A program made the translations under genes and the position numbers. Positions 56,886 to 64,000 of a stretch of 64,000 bases of DNA are shown in pieces. Numbering within the stretch: position 1 is the first letter of the stretch; every line of letters begins with the position of its first letter. The notes beneath the pieces are model-generated. The model had not been told where the DNA came from. It saw nothing but the letters and a program-made list of their open reading frames with translations, and did not search any database. Origin of the DNA: Brachypterus glaber (lineage: Eukaryota; Arthropoda; Insecta; Coleoptera; Kateretidae); assembly GCA_958510825.1 (NCBI GenBank), contig OY294054.1, positions 15,017,390 through 15,081,389 of the forward strand. The letters run 5' to 3'.

Positions 56886-57085
56886 ATTAGGGGTCATACT
56901 TTAAATACGTTACGCAAAATTTAGCAATTTTGAACCCCCCTTCCCCAACTAACGCGTCGTAACGTTAAGACTTACCCCCCCCCCGTAACTCTAGCAGCCA
57001 AGACCATCTCCAAACTAATTTGGGTGAAAAAAACAAATCGTTTATATTTCTTTAAAAATAATAAAGAGCGTTACGTAATTCTATA
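56886..57085. mobile_element. Diverged GGGAACGTT-type MITE with C-rich centre
   Basis: GGGGTCATACTTTAAATACG then TTACGCAAAATTT resembles the left end of the GGGAACGTTC family, and AGAGCGTTACGTAATTCTAT near 57065-57084 the right end. Two poly-C runs lie inside, at about 56935-56944 and 56975-56986. Confidence 0.45.
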
Positions 57086-57479
57086 TCAGGCACATAGGGG
57101 ACATTTCCCCTTCGTCCACAACTTGCTCAAAATGTGTTTATATTTTAGATATTTTGATATAATTTATTCATACGTATAGTTGACCCCCTCAAATATGTGA
57201 TATGAACGCCCCTGAAATAGTATCGGTGCCCCCATGTAGGTTTGACTGACCCATTTACCCTGTGTTCTTAAAATATATGACACTATTTTTCAAACGCCCC
57301 GTATATTGTTCAGCCTTTTGTAAATCAAATGCTGTCAGTCGCAGGACACGATTTCAAAATATAATTGGCCCTCACACAATAATGCGAAAAAAAACACGCA
57401 CCACCCTTCTTTCATCGCTTACACAATACATGCTTAGCATATTTTTAACTGTATTCTTTTGAATAGTCATGCAGAACAA
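57086..57479. other. Spacer, nothing supported
   Basis: The 57262-57462 frame is not called. ACCCTGTGTTCTTAAAATAT near 57257 is another lone CAGGGTG-like end. Confidence 0.35.
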
Positions 57480-57890
57480 ACTATTCTATTTTAAAGTTAT
57501 GAAGTTATTTAATGCTTTGAATACATAAGGATACTCTGTTGAATATTACATGGCTGAATACCGGATGTCCCTGATAAAGACAATATAAAAGCCGAAACGT
57601 TGGTAAATTAAAACCTATTTTTAAATTTAATACGAACCATATAATACTGAATTCAAAATAAAAATCCATAGATGTCTTTGATTTTCCTTTAAAATTCTGA
57701 TGATAACGATCAACATTTTCGAAACATAGTATTTCATATAAAAGAGTCGAGAGTTGGCAAATAAAATGTAATTTTAAAATGTTATGGATCGTATGATTCC
57801 AAATTCCTAATAATAATCTATAGATTTCTTTGATTTTTCGTTAAATACCTGATGATGACTATGAATATTGTCGAAACACGGAATTTTATA
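57480..57890 (+). repeat. Tandem units with hammerhead-like CTGATGA...GAAAC cores
   Basis: Three imperfect units, spaced 126 and 152 bp, share TATAGAT(G/T)TCTTTGATTTT-type sequence and each carries a CTGATRA...GAAAC pair: 57571/57594 (CTGATAA, degenerate), 57697/57721 and 57849/57873. CTGATGA and GAAA are the two invariant core strands of hammerhead ribozymes, which occur as tandem repeats of similar size in Penelope-like retroelements. In the third unit GAC/GTC can form a short stem II. Stems I and III are not convincing, so activity is doubtful. Confidence 0.4.
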
Positions 57891-58045
57891 CTGGGTGTTT
57901 CAGAAATAAGGTTCCCAATTTAATGGGGTGATTCTAGATCCAACAATATAAAAAAAAATCCTATAAAGGTTGGTCCGGAAATGAGCCCTAAGGGAGCTAC
58001 GACCCTCCTAAGGGTACATCTGAAAAGTAGTTTTTATTTAAAATC
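57891..58045 (+). mobile_element. Fragment of the 34644-type fold-back element
   Basis: CTGGGTGTTTCAGAAATAAG begins next to TA and continues with GGTTGGTCCGGAAATGAGCC and CTAAGGGAGCTACGACCC as in the 34.7-kb copy. Only one arm is present. Confidence 0.7.
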
Positions 58046-58124
58046 TGCCCAATAGTTTAGGCTCTAAATTTCCATTAATTACTTTTTTAGTTAATTTATT
58101 TTTTTTTAATTTAAAAATTTTATT

Positions 58125-58176
58125 AAAATTTACAAAATTTACAAAATTTACAAAATTTACTAAATTTACTAAATTA
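58125..58176. repeat. 9-bp minisatellite (AAAATTTAC)n
   Basis: Five AAAATTTAC units followed by two TAAATTTAC variants. Confidence 0.85.
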
Positions 58177-58769
58177 AACATCTATTAACTATTAAATTTT
58201 ATTCTCTAGCAAGACATGTGACGAGAAGGGTAGAGTGGGTCAAAAATAGCCAAAATTATTAATGGTTTCTAATAGAGACTCTCTTTTAGTCATATAGCTA
58301 TGAAGAGTATAATATTAAATATTAAACTATCATTCAAAGCAAAAATAATTGCATGTTTACATATGAAAGAACATGTAACTGGTATGTAAATTTAAAAAAG
58401 TTTATACATATATACTATATGCCGTTGAAGGGCCAATTACTGGTGAATAACTGGTGAATAAGGTAACTATTTAGAAGTATAAGAAACAATTACCAAATTT
58501 TAACCAATTTTAAGTTGATATAAGTTGACATAATATGGCAGTTGTTAAAAATGTAAGATTTAATATTTTTCTGTTTATCAACCATTTACTTTACGGTAGT
58601 CTTTACCGGCTAGGTATGGGCACTATAACTTTTGGAGGAAAAAAAAATTTTTTATTAGTTTTTCGAAAAAAGAAAAATTCAAAAAAAAATTAAAAAAAAA
58701 TCAAAATTTTTTCTTTTTTTCGAAAAACGAAAAAAATTTGGAAAAAAAAACGCGCTATGAATATTATAA
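58177..58769. other. AT-rich spacer, nothing supported
   Basis: No gene or bounded repeat recognised. A-rich and T-rich runs form a weak palindrome at 58640-58750. Confidence 0.35.
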
Positions 58770-58915
58770 TAATCAATAGTCGAGAAGTTTCGATTCTCGA
58801 CGACGTGACTTTCGTATTGTCTTAATTTTTTTTAATTACACTTTTGTCTTGATTTTTCTCAAAATTCAGACAAGACAAGAAATCTAGATTTCTCGATTCT
58901 CGTGAAACCCTAGGG
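58770..58915 (-). repeat. Dispersed repeat with GAATCGAGAAATCTAGATTT core
   Basis: Read on the minus strand this runs from AGGGTTTCACGAGAATCGAG through TCTAGATTTCTTGTCTTG, GAGAAAAATCAAGACAAAAG and TGTAATT to CTTCTCGACTATTGAT. A plus-strand copy fills 63856-64000 to the window edge, and a fragment is at about 59500-59560. Family unknown. Confidence 0.6.
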
Positions 58916-59597
58916 ATTACACTAAAAAGCTTTTTGCTGCGTATATTAACTTCAAACTAATATTAGCAATATCAATCACAAAACCTCCCATAGATCAAAT
59001 CTTTTGACTTTAGATAAATATATATAATATTACAAAAAGAGAAAAACACAATAGAAAAATAAGCCTTGAAGATATGTAATGCACCGCATTCCATAGCATA
59101 CTCTTCTGGATAGTTTACTGAGTTTTCTTTTTATATACTTTGCAAAATATAATTGCTTTATTCTCGTGCGCTTACTTTTTTTACTCTTTTATAAATTATT
59201 GTGAAAAAAATTTAAAAAAAAAATGTTTTTCAGCTTCTTTTTTGGCAATTTTTTTTGTGTATTGTTAACGTAAATAAAAATCCATTGTAATTTTTTTTAT
59301 CAAAACAGATCTTATTTCATTGTACCACAATGACAAATTGTCTGTCATTTGCCAAGACGTATGATACGATATTTAACATTGTCAAAAAGTATAATTTTCT
59401 CGTTTATTAGTTTTTTTTTTGAAAAGTTCTTAGAAATCGTAATAAAAATAGTACAAATTAATAATCATAACAAAAATCAATTTAGAAAGACCAATTTATA
59501 CAAGAATCGAAAAATCTAGATTTCTTGCCTTGTCTTAATTTCGGGAAAAAATCAGGCTTGTAAATTAAAAAATCATTGTCAATAAAAATACTTCTCT
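58916..59597. other. AT-rich spacer with repeat fragments
   Basis: No gene. GATATGTAATGCACCGCATT near 59072 belongs to the dispersed family of the 34-35 kb outer arms. Confidence 0.35.
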
Positions 59598-59808
59598 GTA
59601 AGGGGTCGTCCATAAAATACGTCACGCAGATTGACCAAAATTCATACACTTCATACCCCGTTTCTAGCGTTATTAAAGGCTATAGAGATTTTATATTTTG
59701 GCTACCCCACCTAACAACCCCCCCCCCCCCCCTATTATGGGGGGTATCCAAAATATGAAATCTCTACATCCTTTATTAACTAGAGAAACGGAGTATGAAG
59801 TGTATAAA
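59598..59808. mobile_element. MITE with GGGGTCGTCCATAAAATACG end and poly-C centre
   Basis: Starts GGGGTCGTCCATAAAATACG. Its core hairpin (TTCATACACTTCATACCCCG at about 59641 mirrored near 59788-59807; ATTTTGGCTACCCC mirrored by GGGGTATCCAAAAT) is shared with the MITE at 62071-62302, whose outer ends differ. An uninterrupted run of about 15 C is at 59718-59732. The small frames at 59576-59892 are artefacts of this repeat. Confidence 0.6.
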
Positions 59809-60449
59809 GGATGTTTCGACGCATGCTACCAAATCAACCAACCCTGCAAAATTTCAACAGACCCTTGCCAGACAAGACAAGGACAAGATTGACGTATTTA
59901 TTGTCTCCAAAGTCCAAACGTGAAGTTTCGTTTTTCGAATCTCATAAAACCCTACTATATATTGTAAAATCAAGTCAGCCTTGATTTTCTCCGTTTTGTA
60001 TAATCTCAAACACGCGGTATGATTAATGTATTTTAATAACAGCCCCATTTTTAGAAAAAGAGTAGTGATTACTATATTTTGTATCGTTAAAAATACTCCT
60101 GTTTTACAGCTTTAGGTTCATTTAATCAAGCTTTCAGCATACAACTGCTGATGTAAATAAATTAAACAGACATAATGCTACAAAAGCATTTTGTTAGGTG
60201 TTTACCCACTATGTAGTGTAGTATATCTTTATTTAGCCTTTGCAAAAGCTTTGGTCCGTAAAGTTTACGGGTCTTAATTCTTAGCACATATCCACATTCA
60301 AATGGTCATGTTTACAAGGGAAACACTAATAGTTCGAAAATAGTTTTTAAAAAATTGTACATACAGATTTTTCGAGAAGAGAAATACGTTAATCTTGTCT
60401 TGACCATTTCTCAACGATAAACTTCTTCTCTCGTCTAGCGAGAATTAAT
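59809..60449. other. Spacer, nothing supported
   Basis: No exon recognised. A region near 59866-59990 (GACAAGACAAGGACAAG, CAAGTCAGCCTTGATTTTCT) is loosely related to the TCGAGA repeat family. Confidence 0.35.
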
Positions 60450-60552
60450 AACTTTTTGTTTTCTTTCGCGAGAGTCTTGATTTTCAATACATGTTTTTGT
60501 TATTGACAAATTGTCTTGAAAAATAAGACTCTCGCGAAAGAAAACAAAAGTT
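60450..60552. repeat. 103-bp hairpin around CTTTCGCGAGAGTCTT
   Basis: AACTTTTTGTTTTCTTTCGC with GAGAGTCTTGA (60450-60480) is mirrored by AAGACTCTCGCGAAAG and AAAACAAAAGTT (60524-60552). The stem is about 30 bp with a 43-nt loop. Non-coding. Confidence 0.6.
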
Positions 60553-60802
60553 TATTGACAATGACAATGATATTATACTGCATAACTGTATGTACAGAGC
60601 TTACTTTTTAGTTGTAGGTGTATGAAATGTACAAATATTTAATCAGGTTTTCGAAATTTCAGAGAAATAAAAGGCTAGTTGGTCTGAGATTAGTCAAAAA
60701 AATGTAAAAACTGTTTATATTCTTTAATAGTAATAGAAACCATATAGAAATAACAATAACTACTATATATTTTATAATTCTTATGTGTTTAGGAATATGT
60801 AT

Positions 60803-61155
60803 AATGGGTTATTCAGAAATAGGGTCATTAATTTTAAGGGGCAATTCTACATAGAAAAATATGAAAAAAAGTTCCTATAAACATGTGTCCAAAAATGCGT
60901 CGTAAGGTTTTTAAGTAATAGCTCAGAAACCCTTTAGAATATAGCAACGAGGTTTTGCACTTGAATTAGACTTAATAAGGTCCATCTTCGTATGTTATTT
61001 TCATGTACTTATTTTAACCAGGGGTGTGCGAAACAGGGGGGCCTTCTCAGTTTTTGTCTAAAACTTTTTTCTATATAAATTTTTTGTAATTTTATTTTTG
61101 GAATATTATTCCTCAGTTCAAAATACATAAAAAAGGTACTCTTATTAGGATTAAC
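60803..61155 (+). mobile_element. One arm of a CAGGGTG-family fold-back element
   Basis: After a degraded end (TGGGTTATTCAGAAATAGGG) it carries GGGGCAATTCTACATAG, AAACATGTGTCCAAAAATGC, GTTTTGCACTTGAATTAG, CATGTACTTATTTTAACCAG and AAAACTTTTTTCTATATAA in the family order, ending near AGGATTAACC. The second arm is absent. Confidence 0.6.
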
Positions 61156-61819
61156 CTAACATTTTTGTTTGACCAAAAAAAAACTACATTATCATAATTG
61201 TTCCTTTTAAAGGAATACTTTATCAGTATGAGAGGGCCCCAAGGTATGGAGAGCAAGTTTTCTTTTGTAACCGCTTTATTTTTTATTTCATGTTTATATA
61301 ATTTTAATAAATATTAAAAAGTAAAATTTTTATTACGCATGTAAATACCCATTTATAAAAGATTTACGATATTACAATGATTTTTGTGTAAAACCATTTG
61401 CACAACAATTAGGTTTCTGCTGTGAACAACTCATTGCACACAAATTCAATGAAAATTAATCAAATTAATTTCAATGTTTGTTTAACAATGGATAGAATTG
61501 AGCGATATGAAAATTATAAAATTGTCCGGTGCCGCATAGCCAAAACCTAATAAGTCATAAGCCATTATTTCTGACATTTCATGTGAAATGAGCGGTAAAT
61601 TTATTTTTTAGACAGTCTTGCTTGAAAGTAAATTCATTCGGTACACATTTTTACTTTCCCTTAGGAAAGTCATGCGTTAGTAAAAAAATAATATTTTTTA
61701 TAGCTTTTTAGCTGTCTCTACGTTTTATATGCAAAATAGTATATTTCTAACCAAATAAGAAAATTAAAAATTTCCAAATCGAGGGTTGGAAATATAATTT
61801 ATTCACAAGCACACTTACT
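61156..61819. other. AT-rich spacer
   Basis: No gene. ACTTTCCCTTAGGAAAGTCA at about 61652 is a short palindrome that resembles the block at 54950. Confidence 0.35.
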
Positions 61820-62710
61820 TCTTTTAAAGTTAAAAAGCTTTTTATTTTTAACCAAGCTTAGAAATGAATTCATATCTAACTGTTTTTTTGGCTTTTGGTT
61901 ATACCTCATAGATGGCGAAACTATCGCCTTGTCTGTCTAGCTGTGGTTTGCGAATAAAATAACCTAACATTTTTGTTTATTTCTACGAAAAACATTAATA
62001 AATAATATTTATTTATATATTATATGGTTCATACCGAGACTAATAATAGGAAATATCAACGAGCCACTTAGGGAACGTTCAAGTATTACGTAACGGAAAT
62101 TGTACCAAAATTCATACACTGCATACCCCGTTTCTCGCGTTATTATAGATTATAGTGATTTCATATTTTGCCTACCCCCCCTAACACACCCCCTATTAGG
62201 GGGGGTAGCCAAAATATGAAATCTCTACAGCCTTAAATAACGCGAGAACCGGGATATGAAGTGTATGAATTTTGGTACAATTTGCGTTACTTGAACGTTC
62301 CCTTATTTAAATTATTATTTAGTTGAAATTTATAGTGACGTTAGAAATCTGCAAAATTTCTCTAGAAGATCATTTAAAATGGTGAATTTTACGAGGCAAT
62401 GTGTTATTTACGCTTGTGTATAAAATTCTGTTCTATCCACATAGGAAAATTACATTTCCAACTCTCGAGATGCTTATTTCGCCTAGGCTGCTCCTCGGAC
62501 AAATAGCATATCTCGAGTTGAAAATGTTTCATTTTCTTATTAAGTTAGAAATAAACTATTTCTTAGGAAGTTAAAACAGTTCTCAATAACAATCATAGCG
62601 CACCATCTATGAGGTAAAAGCTAAAGCCAAAACAGGTTAGAAAAGAGCTCTTTTCTGCCCTTGGTTAAAAAAGGTTACTTTTGTAACTTGTTAAAAAGTA
62701 AAAAAATATA
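61820..62710. repeat. Inverted repeat flanking a nested MITE
   Basis: TTTTTGGCTTTTGGTTATACCTCATAGATGGCG (about 61885-61918, described in parts: TTGGCTTTTGGTTATACC, CATAGATGG) is mirrored by CACCATCTATGAGGTAAAAG and CTAAAGCCAAAACAG at about 62602-62634. The arm extends outward to AAAGTTAAAAAGC/TTTTTAACTTT-type blocks. The GGGAACGTTC MITE lies between the arms. Confidence 0.5.
62071..62302. mobile_element. PIF/Harbinger-like MITE, GGGAACGTTCAAG ends
   Basis: A 232-bp element. GGGAACGTTCAAGT at 62071 is mirrored by ACTTGAACGTTCCC at 62289-62302, and TTA flanks both sides (62068-62070 and 62303-62305). The inner arms (AATTGTACCAAAATTCATAC, CGTTTCTCGCGTTAT, TTTCATATTTTG) fold back around a CCCCCTATTAGGGGG centre. 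Related copies or fragments are at 31132, 43025, 47650, 49817 and 56886. The 3-bp TTA duplication points to PIF/Harbinger. Confidence 0.7.
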
Positions 62711-63189
62711 TATACCTTTTAACTTTTTATAATGCACAAAAAGGGCATTTTACTGTATAATTGTAAATAACGAGTATTTCGTCTGGGAGTCCGTCGGCTG
62801 TTATTATTTTTGCTAAAAATAGGAGTGGAGTTAAGGGTTAAAGGAAGTAAAAACTATTTTTTTTTTGAGAAAAAAATATTTTGTAGGATATTTTTAGCCA
62901 TAAGGTTCTTCCTTTTTGACTTCTATGCACAAATTTAATATACTCGCATGTAACAAACTCTCATAGTTATTCAATTAAAAGCTTGAAAGTCAAATCAAAA
63001 TTTTCATTGAAATTATTTTACGAACTTTTTTATCAATTATGCCCTAAAATAACAAAAAGTGTTATTTTTTTTTTTTTAATTTAAAATAAAAAAATCTCGT
63101 TAAAAAGTCGGTTGTAAAATATAAAAGTGTTGTTTTTTTTTTGAGAATAATTTCACAACGTTAAAATTAAATGAAATACTGCTGCATAT
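62711..63189. other. AT-rich spacer, nothing recognised
   Basis: No exon, RNA gene or repeat boundary seen. Confidence 0.4.
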
Positions 63190-63611
63190 ATAACGAACCA
63201 ACTCTTCTCTCTAGAATACGCATACCGTTAATATAAAGTATCTCCAACATCTCGGTTTGTTTGTAAACAAATAGTATGTATATTCAGGCCTGAACAATAA
63301 CAATTACCAGTAACTGGTATTGTTGTCTCTGTTAGAACAAAGATGTGCGAGTAAGACAGACGAATGTTTATGTTGCCGACGTTTTTGTCAGTTTTAACCA
63401 ACGAACTAACAACCCTTCTCTCTAAAATACGCATACCGTTAATATAAAGTATCTCCAACATCTCGGTTTGTTTGTAAACAAATAGTATATATATTCAGGC
63501 CTGAACAATAACAATTACCAATAACTGTTATTGTTGTCTCTGTTAGAACAAAGCTGTGCGAGTAAGACAGACAAATGTATATGTTGGCTACGTTTTTGTC
63601 AGTTTTTACAA
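63190..63611. repeat. 211-bp tandem dimer (satellite-like)
   Basis: CATACCGTTAATATAAAGTA occurs at 63221 and again at 63432, a period of 211 bp. The two units are nearly identical by eye through CTGAACAATAACAATTACCA, GTCTCTGTTAGAACAAAG and GACGTTTTTGTCAG or its variant. The two minus frames 63228-63461 and 63439-63660 encode the same repeated peptide and arise from the dimer. Probably two monomers of a satellite. Confidence 0.8.
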
Positions 63612-63855
63612 ATGAAATGCCTATTCTACAGAGAAGAGTTATTATTTCGTTGGAATTCACATAACTTGCGTAAACATTACTCTTACTTTTGGCGATACTT
63701 CGAAAGTTAAAATATATTCAGATGTTTTTTTGTGTTTTTTCGTCGTTTTTTTTTTTTTTTTGAAAATATAAACTATAGGGAAAGCACTGTTTTATTGGCA
63801 GCAGTATTGTTTTAGTGAACCTATACCTTCCTGCCCAAGTTCTAATTAAGGTTCA

Positions 63856-64000
63856 CGACAATCAAGAAATCGAGATTTCTTGTGTTGACTTGATTTGGGA
63901 AAAAATCAAGACGAAAGTGTAATTTAAAAATAAAGACAAGGCAAGAGTTACGTTCTCGAGAGTCGAGACTATTGATCAAAAATCGAGACTTACAACTCTT
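63856..64000 (+). repeat. Dispersed TCGAGA repeat, runs off the window end
   Basis: Plus-strand copy of the repeat at 58770-58915: AATCAAGAAATCGAGATTTC, GGGAAAAAATCAAGACGAAA, GTGTAATTTAAAAATAAAGA and CGAGACTATTGATCAAAAAT in the same order. The 3' end lies beyond the window. Confidence 0.6.

Noticed and set aside
57571..57890. Confirmed hammerhead ribozymes
   Set aside because: Core strands are present, but stems I and III are not convincing, so it is kept only as a hypothesis.
63228..63660. Two similar 73-77-residue proteins
   Set aside because: Both are products of the 211-bp tandem duplication and look non-coding.

Overview
This window is AT-rich, intron-rich, repeat-dense nuclear DNA of an arthropod, most likely an insect. 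The basis is long introns, a Drosophila-like Kv-channel-interacting-protein gene, a mariner pseudogene, a tRNA-derived SINE and many fold-back transposons. The order cannot be fixed from the sequence; a beetle or another large-genome insect would fit. No bacterial, viral or organellar genes, rRNA, CRISPR array or convincing functional tRNA was seen.

Two host genes are recognisable. (1) A complete single-ORF mitochondrial carrier on the + strand (11102-12016), the SLC25A21 / 2-oxodicarboxylate carrier. (2) A partial, widely split gene on the - strand for a Kv-channel-interacting protein (KChIP, NCS calcium-sensor family). Three consecutive exons lie at 53432-53556, 50874-50943 and 38255-38325. 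They join in frame, and the first intron uses a GC-AG splice pair. The 5' exon(s) and the C-terminal EF-hand exons were not found. If the latter lie below position 1, the carrier gene and the LINE are nested in a KChIP intron on the opposite strand; that is inference.

Almost all the rest is transposon-derived. Between 16 and 21 kb a full-length two-ORF LINE (ORF1 coiled-coil/RRM-like, ORF2 endonuclease plus reverse transcriptase, both open) has inserted into one arm of an older fold-back element. Elsewhere there are long palindromic, non-coding elements of several families: ends reading TA-CAGGGTG (24.9, 25.4, 28.7, 31.0, 34.6, 46.5 and 57.9 kb, with relatives at 8.9, 32.5 and 60.8 kb); a PIF/Harbinger-like MITE flanked by TTA (38.9-39.4 kb); GGGAACGTTC MITEs (31.1, 49.8, 62.1 kb and fragments); a piggyBac-like TTAA MITE placed at the centre of a larger fold-back (51-52.3 kb); and a pair of adjacent TIR elements (55.1-55.6 kb). 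A tRNA-derived SINE is present in one near-complete and two truncated copies, all on the - strand. Tandem repeats include a 211-bp dimer (63.2-63.6 kb), a 21-bp array (32.4 kb) and three units that each carry a hammerhead-like CTGATGA...GAAAC core (57.5-57.9 kb).

Layout: 1-11 kb fold-back elements; 11.1-12.0 kb carrier gene; 12-16 kb AT-rich spacer; 16-21 kb LINE; 21.6-36 kb palindromes and MITEs; 36.7-37.2 kb mariner pseudogene; 38.3-53.6 kb KChIP exons with transposon-filled introns; 53.8-64 kb transposon fragments and tandem repeats.
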